A stretch of 64,000 bases of DNA from Kitasatospora cinereorecta (GCF_024172095.1 NZ_JAMZDX010000002.1:868001-932000), one strand, 5' to 3'. Positions 51,151 to 60,876 are shown, numbered from the stretch's first letter. Numbers and translations are program-made. Notes: a model not told the origin generated them from the letters alone.

Positions 51151-54100
51151 CGGGCGGGCTCCAGGAAGCCGGAGGTCTCCAGGCGGTCGAGGTAGAAGTC
51201 CAGCAGGTGGGCGTCGACGGGCGGGAACTCGATGCCGCTGCCGATGAGTTCGCGTTCGGCGTTGTCGCGGCCGAAGTCGGGGAAGGTGGGCTGGAAGTAC
51301 ATCTCGCTGATCGACATGTCGGCGCCGGAGCAGCGGTCGACGAACAGCGGGACGAACGGGGTGATGGGGTGTTCGGGGTGCCCGGCGGCGTAGCCGATCA
51401 GGCGCTGCACCCATTTCTCGTACGGGAGTTGCTCGACCGGGTGGCCGCGGTCGCGGAGCCGGTCGGCGAGGGCGGTGAGCATGGCGGGGTGGGGGTTGGT
51501 GAGGTGGTAGACCCGTCCGTCGGCCGGGGTGCGGGTGGCGAGGTGGGCGATGGCGCGGGTGAAGGTGTCGGCGGGCACGAAGTCGAGCGGGAGGTCGACC
51601 GCGGGGCAGCTGGCGCTGTCGGCCAGGTAGCGGATCAGGGCGCAGAGTTCGGTGCCGGTGTTCATGGCGCCGGTGGCGAGGTCGCCGGTGACGTCGTTGA
51701 CCCGGTAGACGGCGACCGGCAGGCCGGCGTAGGCGGCGTTGTGCAGGAGCGCCTCGGCGACCCACTTGCTCTCCACGTAGCCGACCGAGAGGTGGTCGGC
51801 GTGGCCGAGCGGGGTGGTCTCGTCGACCCGGTCGACGCCGGCCGGGCCGTAGCCGGCCAGGACCGCCATGCTGGACAGGTAGTGCACCGGGATGCCGCGG
51901 GAGTGGCCGGCGAGCCGGATCACCTCGCGGGTGCCACCGACGTTGGCGGCGCGCAACTGCCGGTACGGGTAGAGGAAGTTGACCTGGCCGCCGAGGTGGT
52001 GGATGGCGTCGACGCGGTCGGCCAGTTCCTCGAAGCGGGGCCGGGCGAGGCCGAGCAGCGGTTCGGAGAGGTCGCCGAGGAGCGGGACGACCCGTTCGGA
52101 GTGCAGGTCGCGGCGCAGGTAGTGCTGGTGGGCGCCGCGGATCCGTTCCAGGCCGTGTTCGGGGTCGGGTGCCCGGACCAGGCAGTGGACGATGGCGTCG
52201 GTGGTGGTGAGCAGGGTGTGCAGCAGGTGGGCGCCGCAGAAGCCGGTGGCGCCGGTGAGCAGGATCTCCCGGGGTTCGGTCCAGCGCGGCACGCCGTCGC
52301 CGGTGTGGACCGGCACGCCGAGTTCGGCCTCGGCGGTGAAGTCGATCCGTTCGCCCGTGTCGGCACTCTCGGCGGTGCCGGTGCGGGCGGCGTGGACGGC
52401 GGCGGTGAAGGAGCCGAGGGTGGGGTCGCCGAGCAGGGCCCGGGTGAGTTCGCGGACCCGGTCGACGCCGATGCCGAACATGATCCGGGTGCGGGCGAGC
52501 ATCTCCATGGCGAGCAGCGAGTTCCCGCCGAGCTGGAAGAAGTCGTCCTCGGCGGTGACCTCGCCGACGCCGAGCAGCTGGGCCCACAGGTACGCCAGTC
52601 CGTGTTCGGCGGCCACGCCGTTGCCGGCGGCTCCGTTCCCTGCAGCTCCGTTGCCGGCCGGGCCGTTGCCGGGAGTGACGCGGACGGCGGGCCGGGCGGT
52701 GGTGGCCAGCTCCCGGGTGTCGATCTTGCCGCCCGAGGTGAGCGGCATGGTGGGGACGGCGACGAAGGCGGCCGGGACCATCGGGTCGGGCAGGCGGGTG
52801 CCGAGGAATTCCCGCAGTTCCGTGCCCGGGTCCTGGTCGGTGGTGTAGTACGCGGTCAGGGACCGGCTGCCGTCCGGGGCTTCGGAGGAGACCACCCGGG
52901 CCTGGCCGACCGCCGGGTGCTCGGTGAGCACCGACTCGATCTCGGCCGGGTCGATCCGGTGGCCGCGCACCTTGACCTGCTCGTCGATCCGGCCGAGCAG
53001 CTCCAGGTGGCCGTCGGGCCGCCAGCGCCCGTTGTCGCCGGTGCGGTACATCCGGGCGCCCGGCCGGCCCGCGTACGGGTCGGGCAGGAAGCGCTCGGCG
53101 GTCAGCGCCGGGCTGTTCCAGTAGCCGCGGGCGAGAGCCAGCCCGCCGAGGTACACCTCGCCCCGCCGGCCGGGCGGGACGGGGTTCAACTCCTCGTCCA
53201 GGACGTGCACATGGGTGCCCAGCAGCGGGTGGCCGACCGGGACCGGGGCGTGGGCGGGGGCCTGCAGCAGCTCGGGGCGGATGTCACAGAGGGTGGAGGT
53301 GATGCAGGTCTCGGTGAGCCCGTAGGCGTTGACCAGCCGGGCGTGCGGCAGCCGGCGCAGGCTGGTGCGGCAGTCCTCGGCGTGCACGGCCTCGCCGCCG
53401 ACGATCAGCAGCCGAAGTCCTGCGGCGGCGCGGCCGTCCGCGGGCAGCAGGTCGAGCAGCCGGTGCCAGTACGTCGGCGTCAGGTCGGCCACCGTGATGC
53501 CGAGTTCGGGGATCCGGTGGGTCAGCTCGATGGGTGCCCAGGTCTGCCGGCCGCCCAGCACCAGGGTGGCGCCGCTGAGCAGCGGGGCGAAGATTTGCTC
53601 CAGCGAGGTGTCGAAGCCGAGTGCGCCCAGCTGGAGCACCCGGTCGGCGCCGGTCAGGTCGTACGCCTCGGCCACCCGGGAGAGCGCGAAGGCCAGGCTG
53701 CAGTGGCTGACCGGTACGCCCTTGGGCACACCGGTGGTGCCCGAGGTGAAGATCAGGTACGCCAGGTCCTCCGGCCGGGCGTCGGGCGCGCCCGCGCCGG
53801 TGGGCCCGCTGCCGCCGGGTCCGGTGCGGCCGGCCGCCCTGGCCTCGGCGAGGGTGAGCGCCTGGCCGCCGAACAGCCCGGTGTGCTCGGCGTCGGCCAG
53901 CACCGCGAGGGCGCCGGCCTCGGCGGCCAGCCGGCGCAGCCGGGGCGCCGGGTGGGCCGGGTCGAGCGGCAGGAAGGCCCCGCCGCCCTTGAGCACGCCG
54001 AGCAGGGCGACCACCAGGTCGGCGGAGCGCTCCAGGCAGACCGCGACGACCGTCTCGGGGCCGACGCCCAGGGCGCGCAGCCCGGCGGCGAGCCGGTCGC

Positions 54101-54446
54101 TGCGGCGGTCCAGGTCGTCGTAGGTGAGCCGCTCCTCGTCCGAGACCACGGCCAGCGCCTCGGGCCGGAGCCTGGCCTGGCGGCGGAAGAGCGAGGTCAC
54201 GGTGTGGCCGTGCCCGGGCCGTCCGAGGCCGGTGTGCCCGAACCCGGAGTGGCCGTTCGATCGCAGACTGCTCCACCGGGCGCCGACGGCGCGCCGGCAG
54301 CCGGCCCGGGAGTCCGGTCCCCAGACGTGCGTCCAGCCGTCCGGTATCGGTAATGCTGCGGGCCAGATCGCGTACCGACCGTCGCCGTTGACCACGACGA
54401 CGCCGGGTCCGGAACCTGGCGGCTGGGGGGAGGTGACTTTATCCAC
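51147..54446 (-). CDS. MbtH-adenylation-carrier-reductase (NRPS-like) protein
   Basis: The GTG at 54444-54446 (VDKVTSPQPPG) has GAGG 9 bases upstream; an in-frame GTG at 54530 is possible but has no ribosome site. The 1099-aa protein reads MbtH-like domain (about 15-63: VNGDGRYAIWP, PDGWTHVWGPDSR, RWSSLR), adenylation domain (about 80-590: IFTSGTTGVPKG, NAYGLTET, YRTGDNGRW, GRIDEQVKVRGHRID, GGKID), carrier domain (DDFFQLGGNSLLAMEM, Ser for phosphopantetheine) and thioester reductase (about 735-1095: ILLTGATGFCGAHLL, YVESKWVAE with YxxxK). No condensation domain is present. It should activate one amino or carboxylic acid and release it by NAD(P)H reduction as aldehyde or alcohol. Substrate-pocket residues start with D and end with the invariant K, but do not match a code I know. 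Confidence 0.93.
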   Translation of the reverse strand: MDKVTSPQPPGSGPGVVVVNGDGRYAIWPAALPIPDGWTHVWGPDSRAGCRRAVGARWSSLRSNGHSGFGHTGLGRPGHGHTVTSLFRRQARLRPEALAVVSDEERLTYDDLDRRSDRLAAGLRALGVGPETVVAVCLERSADLVVALLGVLKGGGAFLPLDPAHPAPRLRRLAAEAGALAVLADAEHTGLFGGQALTLAEARAAGRTGPGGSGPTGAGAPDARPEDLAYLIFTSGTTGVPKGVPVSHCSLAFALSRVAEAYDLTGADRVLQLGALGFDTSLEQIFAPLLSGATLVLGGRQTWAPIELTHRIPELGITVADLTPTYWHRLLDLLPADGRAAAGLRLLIVGGEAVHAEDCRTSLRRLPHARLVNAYGLTETCITSTLCDIRPELLQAPAHAPVPVGHPLLGTHVHVLDEELNPVPPGRRGEVYLGGLALARGYWNSPALTAERFLPDPYAGRPGARMYRTGDNGRWRPDGHLELLGRIDEQVKVRGHRIDPAEIESVLTEHPAVGQARVVSSEAPDGSRSLTAYYTTDQDPGTELREFLGTRLPDPMVPAAFVAVPTMPLTSGGKIDTRELATTARPAVRVTPGNGPAGNGAAGNGAAGNGVAAEHGLAYLWAQLLGVGEVTAEDDFFQLGGNSLLAMEMLARTRIMFGIGVDRVRELTRALLGDPTLGSFTAAVHAARTGTAESADTGERIDFTAEAELGVPVHTGDGVPRWTEPREILLTGATGFCGAHLLHTLLTTTDAIVHCLVRAPDPEHGLERIRGAHQHYLRRDLHSERVVPLLGDLSEPLLGLARPRFEELADRVDAIHHLGGQVNFLYPYRQLRAANVGGTREVIRLAGHSRGIPVHYLSSMAVLAGYGPAGVDRVDETTPLGHADHLSVGYVESKWVAEALLHNAAYAGLPVAVYRVNDVTGDLATGAMNTGTELCALIRYLADSASCPAVDLPLDFVPADTFTRAIAHLATRTPADGRVYHLTNPHPAMLTALADRLRDRGHPVEQLPYEKWVQRLIGYAAGHPEHPITPFVPLFVDRCSGADMSISEMYFQPTFPDFGRDNAERELIGSGIEFPPVDAHLLDFYLDRLETSGFLEPAR

Positions 54447-54594
54447 CTGCGCTGACCTCGGGGTTCCCACGAAGGAATGCCGACGGAAGTCCGACCGGAA
54501 AAGCGCGGCCGGTATTTCGACTATAGGCACGTCGGGCGCGCTGGGTATATTGGGGAAAGCAGTGCCCGGAGCCTCCGTGAGGGAGGTAGCTCGG

Positions 54595-57500
54595 TTGACT
54601 CGCAGTCGACAGCACCTGATGGTCTGTTACCTCGGCTGGATGGCTCTGCTCACCCTGGTCTACTACCTGAATCCGGACGACCGGATCATCTGGTGGACTG
54701 CCATGGGGCTGAGCGGAGTCGGGGCCATCGTGGTCGGCACGCGCCTGAACCGCCCGGCGCACCCGACCTACTGGTACGTGCTCGCCGCCGCCAACCTCAG
54801 CTTCACCATCGGCGAGGTGATGCAGGTCATCTACACCGAGTACCTGCACGTCCTCAGCTATCCGACCTTCGCCGACGCGTTCTACCTGGCCGAGTACGTG
54901 CTGTACGCGATCGGTGTCGCCGGGTTCATCCGCTGGCGCACCGCCCACCAGGACCGCGGCTCGATGCTGGACGCGCTCACCCTGACCGTCGGTCTGGCAC
55001 TGCTGGTGTGGCTCTACCTGATCGTCCCGTACGAGCGGAACCCGGACCTGACCTGGTTCCAGCGGGCCGTGTCGATCGCGTACCCGCTCGGTGACGTCCT
55101 GCTGCTGCTCATGCTGATGCGGCTGCTGGTGCCCCGCGGCGGCAAGAGCAGGGCGCTGCTCCTGTTGACCATCGGATCGATCGGCATGCTGGTCGCCGAC
55201 GTGCTGTACGGCCTGATCCAGCTGCACGGTGTCTGGCACATCGGCAGCCCGGTCGACCTCGGCTGGGCGCTGTTCTACACCCTGTGGGGCGCGGCCGCGC
55301 TGCATCCCTCGATGGTCGAGCTGACCCGGCCGATCCCGACCCAGCCCACCGACATCACCAAGGGGCGGCTGGCCCTGCTCACCGCGGCCTCGCTGATCGC
55401 CCCGGGGATGCTGCTGCTCGACGTGCTGAACGGCGACACCAGCCACGCCGGGGTGATCGGCACCTTCTCGGCGGTGCTCTTCCTACTGGTGCTGGCCCGG
55501 CTCGCCGGGATCGTGGTGATCCACCGCCACCAGCTCGAGCGCGAACGCGCACTGCGGGTGGCCGGTGCGTCACTCGCCGCCGCGGTGACCTTCACCGAGG
55601 TCGCCGAGACGGTGCAGACCGCGGCGGTCTCCCTGATGCGCTCCGGCGACCCCGGCGCCGCCCTGCTCGCGGTCAGCGACGACGGCGTGCTGCGGGCCGG
55701 CCAGGGCGCGAACGAGGCGGTGCTGCGCATCCCGCCGATGCACGAGGTGTACAAGACCCGGCTGCTGCCGGTCGAGGACCTCGGCGGCGGCCTGGAGGAG
55801 CACTTCGGCGACCTGCCGAGCGCCCTGGTCTGCCCGCTGGCGCTGGAGAAGCGGGCCCTGGGCGAGCCGCTGATCGGCGTGCTGATCGTCGGCGGCACCG
55901 AGCACCAGCTGACCGCCTTATGGGGCACCCTCGACATCCTCGCCGCGCAGTCCGCGCTCGCCGTGGAGCGGGTGATGCTCAGCCGTGAGGTCAACCAGCG
56001 CAACAGCGAGCTCTACTTCCGCACCCTGGTGCAGAGCGGCTCGGACGTGATCCTGATCCTCGACGAGGACGACGGGATCCGCTACGCCTCCTCCTCCGCC
56101 GAGCGGGTGCTCGGCTACCCGAACCTGGTCGGCACCCGGCTCGCCGACCTGGCCCCGCCCGAGGCAAGCCGCGCGGTGAACGAGGCGCTGGCCCGGATGC
56201 GCACCCGTGAGCAGGCGGAGCAGCGCGAGCACTGGCGGCTGCTGCGCGAGGACCGCAGCGTGATCGAGGTCGAGGTGCGCTGGAACGACCTGCGGTCCGA
56301 CTCCACCGTCGGCGGCCTGGTGCTCACCCTGCGTGACGTCACCGACCAGCGGCAGATGGAGCGGGAGCTCACCCACCGGGCCTTCCACGACTCGCTGACC
56401 GGCCTGGCCAACCGGGTGCTGTTCCAGGACCGGGTCGGCCACGCGCTCACCCGCAGCGAGCGGCGCGGCACCGTCACCGGCGTGCTCTTCATCGACCTGG
56501 ACGACTTCAAGGTGGTCAACGACACCCAGGGCCACGCGGTCGGCGACGAGCTGCTGGTCGCCGTCTCGCTGCGGGTCTCCACCGCGTTGCGCACCTCCGA
56601 CACCGCGGCCCGGCTCGGCGGCGACGAGTTCGCCGTGCTGGTCGAGGACGCGCTCTCGCCCGCCGACGTCGGCCGGACCGCCGACGCGGTGCTCGGCGTC
56701 TTCGAGGAGCCGTTCCGGCTCAGCTCCGGCGCCGTCCGGGTGGCCGCCAGCGTGGGCCTGGCCACCACCGAGGACAGCATCGACAGCGCCGAACTGCTCA
56801 CCCACGCCGACCTGGCGCTCTACTCGGCCAAGGCGGCCGGCAAGCGCCAGTGGTGCGGCTACCAGCCGCAGCTGCAGGCCGGCCTGGTGGAGCGGCACGA
56901 GCTGAACGAGAGCCTGGACACCGCCATCGCCGAATCCGCCTTCGCGCTGTACTACCAGCCCATCGTGGACCTGCTGACCGGCGACCTGGTGGCCTTCGAG
57001 GCCCTGGTCCGCTGGCCGCACGAGCGGCGCGGCATGGTGCTGCCGGAGGAGTTCATCTCGCTGGCCGAGGAGAGCGGCCAGATCGTCCCGCTCGGCGCCT
57101 GGGTGCTGGAGCGGGCCGCCACCGAGGCCACCGCCTGGCAGCGGATGAGCGGCGAGCTGCGCGAGGCGGCGGGCCGGCGCCCGCTGCGGGTGAGCGTCAA
57201 CGTCTCGGCGCGGCAGTTCCGCGACGCGGGCTTCGTGGACACCGTCCGCAAGACCGTCGAGACCAGCGGCATCGCCCCCGAGTCGCTGATCCTGGAGCTC
57301 ACCGAGAGCGTGCTGATGCGCCGCGACGAGCGGGTGCGCACCGACATGCAGACCCTCGGCGACCTGGGCGTGCGGATCGCCATCGACGACTTCGGCACCG
57401 GCTACTCCTCGCTGAGCTACCTGCGGGAGTTCCCGATCTCCGTCCTGAAGATCGACAAGTCCTTCATCGACGGGCTCGGCCTCTCCCAGCAGCAGTACGC

Positions 57501-57714
57501 CCTGGTCGAGGGCATCACGCGGATCGCCGACACACTCGGCGTGCAGGTGATCGCCGAGGGCATCGAGAACGTCGACCAGCGCCACCTGCTGGCCGCCATG
57601 GGGTGCCCGCTCGGCCAGGGCTACCTGTTCGCCCGTCCGCTGACGGCCGACCAGGCCGGCGCCCTGGTGCAGCAGGACGCCGAGCGGGCCGGCCTGCAGA
57701 ACGGGCGCCGCTGA
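54595..57714 (+). CDS. Membrane c-di-GMP enzyme with GGDEF and EAL domains
   Basis: The TTG at 54595 (MTRSRQHLMVCYLGW) is chosen for GGGAGG 8 bases upstream; GTG 54577 is an alternative. The 1039-aa protein has about eight to nine membrane helices (1-300), a GAF-like region (300-460), a PAS domain (about 475-590: YFRTLVQSGSDVILILDEDD) and a GGDEF domain (LGGDEFAVLVE, near 676) preceded by an RTSD allosteric I-site. The EAL domain follows (FEALVRW near 801, ELTESV, DDFGTGYSSLSYL, AEGIEN). Both active sites look intact, so it can make and break c-di-GMP, which in streptomycetes controls the switch from vegetative growth to sporulation through BldD. Layout resembles the S. coelicolor RmdB-type proteins. 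It diverges from the NRPS-like gene. Confidence 0.93.
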   Translation: MTRSRQHLMVCYLGWMALLTLVYYLNPDDRIIWWTAMGLSGVGAIVVGTRLNRPAHPTYWYVLAAANLSFTIGEVMQVIYTEYLHVLSYPTFADAFYLAEYVLYAIGVAGFIRWRTAHQDRGSMLDALTLTVGLALLVWLYLIVPYERNPDLTWFQRAVSIAYPLGDVLLLLMLMRLLVPRGGKSRALLLLTIGSIGMLVADVLYGLIQLHGVWHIGSPVDLGWALFYTLWGAAALHPSMVELTRPIPTQPTDITKGRLALLTAASLIAPGMLLLDVLNGDTSHAGVIGTFSAVLFLLVLARLAGIVVIHRHQLERERALRVAGASLAAAVTFTEVAETVQTAAVSLMRSGDPGAALLAVSDDGVLRAGQGANEAVLRIPPMHEVYKTRLLPVEDLGGGLEEHFGDLPSALVCPLALEKRALGEPLIGVLIVGGTEHQLTALWGTLDILAAQSALAVERVMLSREVNQRNSELYFRTLVQSGSDVILILDEDDGIRYASSSAERVLGYPNLVGTRLADLAPPEASRAVNEALARMRTREQAEQREHWRLLREDRSVIEVEVRWNDLRSDSTVGGLVLTLRDVTDQRQMERELTHRAFHDSLTGLANRVLFQDRVGHALTRSERRGTVTGVLFIDLDDFKVVNDTQGHAVGDELLVAVSLRVSTALRTSDTAARLGGDEFAVLVEDALSPADVGRTADAVLGVFEEPFRLSSGAVRVAASVGLATTEDSIDSAELLTHADLALYSAKAAGKRQWCGYQPQLQAGLVERHELNESLDTAIAESAFALYYQPIVDLLTGDLVAFEALVRWPHERRGMVLPEEFISLAEESGQIVPLGAWVLERAATEATAWQRMSGELREAAGRRPLRVSVNVSARQFRDAGFVDTVRKTVETSGIAPESLILELTESVLMRRDERVRTDMQTLGDLGVRIAIDDFGTGYSSLSYLREFPISVLKIDKSFIDGLGLSQQQYALVEGITRIADTLGVQVIAEGIENVDQRHLLAAMGCPLGQGYLFARPLTADQAGALVQQDAERAGLQNGRR

Positions 57715-57800
57715 CCCGCCCCCGGTCGCCGGCCGGAAGCACCCCGGCGGCACCGTCCGACCCATTGGCCCAGGGGGGCACGGGAGTGTAGACATAAGCC

Positions 57801-60473
57801 ATGACCCGGATGGCCCGGTTCCGGGCGACTCTGAGCGTCCGCAGCGTGGCGGGCCAGGTCTTCGTCCTGCAGCTGGTGATCGTGCTGCTGCTGGTGGTCG
57901 CCGCCGGCGTGGAGAGCGTGCTGCAGTCCCGGGCGGACACCACCGACGAGGCGCGCAACCGCTCGATCGCGGTCGCCCAGACCTACGCCAGCTCGCCCGG
58001 GATCGTCCCGGCGCTGCGCTCACCGGACCCCAGCGCCCTGCTCCAGCCCAGCGCCGAGGAGGCCCGGATCAAGTCCGGCGTCGACTTCGTGGTGGTGCTG
58101 AACACCGACGGCATCCGCTACACCCACCCGCTGCCCGACCGGATCGGCAAGAAGTTCGTCGGCACCTACGAGCCCGCCCTGCAGGGCCAAGTGGTCACCG
58201 AGACGGTCAACGGCACCATCGGCCGGCTGGTCCAGGCGGTCGTCCCGGTCACCGACAGCGACGGCACGGTGGTCGGCGCGGTGTCCGCGGGCATCCGGAT
58301 CAGCAAGGTCAGCGCCAGCGCCGACCGGCAGCTGCCGATCCTGCTCGGCGCCGCCGCGGCCGCCCTGCTGCTCGCCACCGGCGGGTCCTTCCTGATCTCC
58401 CGGCGCCTGCGCCGGCAGACCCGCGGCCTCGGTCCGACCGAGATGACCCGGATGTACGAGCACCACGACGCGGTGCTGCACACCATCCGCGAGGGCGTGC
58501 TGATCGTGGGCGCCGGCGACCGCCTGCTGCTGGCCAACGACGAGGCCCGCCGCCTGCTCGACCTGCCGGTGCAGGCCGAGGGCCGCCCGGTCGCCGACCT
58601 CGGACTCGACCGGCCGGTCGCCGAGGTGCTCGCCCCCGGCCGCGAGGTCACCGACGAGGTGGTCACCGCCGGCGACCGGCTGCTCGCGGTGAACGTCCGC
58701 CCCACCGACCGGGACGGCGGACCCCCGGGCTACGTGGCCACCTTCCGCGACACCACCGAGCTGCGGGTGCTCACCGGCAAGGCCGAGCAGGCCCGCCGCC
58801 GGCTCCAGCTGCTCTACGACGCCAGCGGCCGGATCGGCACCACCCTCGACGTCCGGCGCACCTGCGAGGAACTGGCCGAGGCGCTGGTCCCCGCCCTCGC
58901 CGACTACGCCGCCGTCGACCTGCTCGACGAGGTGCTGCGCGGCGACGACCCCGGCCCCGAACCGGTCACCACGATGCGCCGCACCGCACTGACCGGCATC
59001 ACCACCGAACCCATGCTGCTGCACACCGGCGAGCCGGTGCCGATCGTGCCCGGCACCCCGCGCGCCCAGAGCCTCGCCGAGCGGCGCTCGGTGGTCGAAC
59101 CCGACCTGGCGTACGCGATCGACCTCTGGGCGGCCGACCACCCGGAGGCCGCCGCCAAGGCCCGCGAACAGGGACTGCACTCGCTGATCGCCGTCCCGCT
59201 CAGCGTCGGCGGCGCCGTCCTCGGCATCGCCACCTTCTGGCGCTCCGCCCGGCCCGACTCCTTCGACCAGGAGGACCTCTCGCTCGCCGAGGAACTGGTC
59301 GCCCGGGCCGCCGTCTGCATCGAGAACGCCCGCCGCTACACCCGCGAGCACGCCATGGCGGTCACCCTGCAGCACAGCCTGCTCCCGGGCGGCCTGCCCG
59401 AGCAGACCGCGCTGGACGTCGCCTTCCGCTACCTGCCCGCCCAGGCCGGGGTCGGCGGCGACTGGTTCGACGTGATCCCGCTGCCCGGCGCCCGGGTCGC
59501 CCTGGTGGTCGGCGACGTGGTCGGCCACGGCCTGCACGCCGCCGCCACCATGGGCCGGCTGCGCACCGCCGTGCACAACTTCTCCTCCCTGGACCTGCCC
59601 CCCGACGAACTCCTCGGCCACCTGGACGACCTGGTCAACCGGATCGACCAGGACCGGTCCACCGTCGAGGGCGAGGTCCCGATCACCGGCGCCACCTGCC
59701 TGTACGCGATCTACGACCCGGTCTCCCGGATGTGCACCATGGCCCGGGCCGGCCACCTGCTGCCCGCACTGGTCCACCCGGACGGCACCGTCGAGTTCCC
59801 GGAACTGCCGGCCGGACCGCCGCTCGGCCTGGTCGGGCTGCCGTTCGAGACCGCCGAGATCCCGGTGCCCGAGGGCAGCCGGCTGGTGCTCTACACCGAC
59901 GGCCTGGTCGAGTCCCGCCGGCGCGACATCGACGAGGGCCTGGAAATGCTGCGCAGCGCCCTCGCCCGGTCCGGCCGCAGCCCGCAGCAGACCTGCGCGG
60001 ACGTGCTCGCCGCCCTGCTGCCCGCCACCCCCACCGACGACATCGCCCTGCTGGTCGCCCGCACCCTGGCGGTGCCGGCCGAGCGGGTGGTGAGCTGGGA
60101 CGTCCCCTCCGACCCCGCCGCTGTCGCCGGAATCCGCGCCGCGGTCACCCGGCAGCTGGAGCAGTGGGGCCTGGACGAGCAGACCTTCACCGCCGAGCTG
60201 ATCCTCAGCGAGCTGATCACCAACTCGATCCGCTACGCGGCCGGACCGATCCGGGTCCGGCTGCTCCTCGACCGGGCGCTGATCTGCGAGGTCTCCGACG
60301 GCAGCTCCACCTCGCCGCACCTGCGCTACGCCGCCGACACCGACGAGGGCGGTCGCGGACTGTTCCTGGTCGCCCAGCTGGCCGAGCGCTGGGGCACCCG
60401 CTACACGGCCACCGGCAAGGTGATCTGGGCCGAGCTCAACGCCGGGTCGGCGGCCGTTCGACCACTTCCTTGA
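57801..60473 (+). CDS. Cache-PAS-GAF sensor with PP2C phosphatase and ATPase domains
   Basis: This 890-aa protein starts at ATG 57801 (MTRMARFRATLSVRS). Two membrane helices (about 20-42 and 180-200) bracket an extracellular Cache-like sensor (VDFVVVLNTDGIRYTHPLPD, as in CitA/DcuS). Inside are a PAS domain (about 225-320: TIREGVLIVGAGDRLLLAND), a GAF domain (about 340-520), a SpoIIE-type PP2C phosphatase (about 535-735: GGDWFDVIPLPG, VGDVVGHG, LVLYTDGLVES, DDIALLV) and a C-terminal HATPase (about 750-880: LSELITNSIRYAAG, DEGGRGLFLV). Streptomycetes have dozens of these; they adjust anti-sigma antagonist phosphorylation. Metal-binding Asp residues of the PP2C domain are present. It follows the GGDEF-EAL gene by 86 bases. 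Its 3' end overlaps the next, convergent gene by 38 bases. Confidence 0.93.
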   Translation: MTRMARFRATLSVRSVAGQVFVLQLVIVLLLVVAAGVESVLQSRADTTDEARNRSIAVAQTYASSPGIVPALRSPDPSALLQPSAEEARIKSGVDFVVVLNTDGIRYTHPLPDRIGKKFVGTYEPALQGQVVTETVNGTIGRLVQAVVPVTDSDGTVVGAVSAGIRISKVSASADRQLPILLGAAAAALLLATGGSFLISRRLRRQTRGLGPTEMTRMYEHHDAVLHTIREGVLIVGAGDRLLLANDEARRLLDLPVQAEGRPVADLGLDRPVAEVLAPGREVTDEVVTAGDRLLAVNVRPTDRDGGPPGYVATFRDTTELRVLTGKAEQARRRLQLLYDASGRIGTTLDVRRTCEELAEALVPALADYAAVDLLDEVLRGDDPGPEPVTTMRRTALTGITTEPMLLHTGEPVPIVPGTPRAQSLAERRSVVEPDLAYAIDLWAADHPEAAAKAREQGLHSLIAVPLSVGGAVLGIATFWRSARPDSFDQEDLSLAEELVARAAVCIENARRYTREHAMAVTLQHSLLPGGLPEQTALDVAFRYLPAQAGVGGDWFDVIPLPGARVALVVGDVVGHGLHAAATMGRLRTAVHNFSSLDLPPDELLGHLDDLVNRIDQDRSTVEGEVPITGATCLYAIYDPVSRMCTMARAGHLLPALVHPDGTVEFPELPAGPPLGLVGLPFETAEIPVPEGSRLVLYTDGLVESRRRDIDEGLEMLRSALARSGRSPQQTCADVLAALLPATPTDDIALLVARTLAVPAERVVSWDVPSDPAAVAGIRAAVTRQLEQWGLDEQTFTAELILSELITNSIRYAAGPIRVRLLLDRALICEVSDGSSTSPHLRYAADTDEGGRGLFLVAQLAERWGTRYTATGKVIWAELNAGSAAVRPLP

Positions 60474-60876
60474 AGTGCTCCAGGTCGGTGCGGACGGCCT
60501 CCTCGACCGTGTGACTCTGGGCGAACCCCCGAGGGCCGCCGATGTCCTCGCGCAGCGTGTCCGGGTCGTACTCCAGGCGCAGCTGCACCTGGGTGCGGGC
60601 CCCGTCCAGCGGGCGCAGCGCGAAGGTGCCCCGCAGATGGACGCCGTCCACCAGCTCCCAGGTCATCACCCGGCCGCGGCCGTGGTCGACGATCTCGGCG
60701 TCGACCGCGCGCCGGACGCCGCAGATCTCCACGTCCAGCCGGGCCCGGTTGCGCCCGTGCGGGGTCGCCCGGACCACGCCGTCGACGAACCGGGGGTAGT
60801 CGGCGAACCGGTGCAGCAGTTCCCAGGTGCGGTCGACCGGGGTGGTGACGTCGATCTGTTCCTCGAGGGTCCTCAT
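60436..60876 (-). CDS. SRPBCC (START-like) family protein
   Basis: The ATG at 60874-60876 (MRTLEEQIDVTTPVDR) follows GGGAGGT 6 bases upstream. The 146-aa protein has the polyketide cyclase/dehydrase-type SRPBCC outline: VDRTWELLHRFADYPRFVDG, then beta strands RVMTWELVDGVHLRGTFALR and TQVQLRLEYDP, and a long C-terminal helix (VRTDLEHFKEVVERPP). Such small proteins bind a hydrophobic ligand in a deep pocket; the ligand here is unknown. There is no polyketide cluster nearby. The last 38 bases overlap the convergent PP2C gene. Confidence 0.88.
   Translation of the reverse strand: MRTLEEQIDVTTPVDRTWELLHRFADYPRFVDGVVRATPHGRNRARLDVEICGVRRAVDAEIVDHGRGRVMTWELVDGVHLRGTFALRPLDGARTQVQLRLEYDPDTLREDIGGPRGFAQSHTVEEAVRTDLEHFKEVVERPPTRR

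Noticed and set aside
51920..52366. Ser/Thr/Pro-rich minus-strand frame inside the NRPS-like gene
   Set aside because: It is the reductase domain read in a shifted frame.
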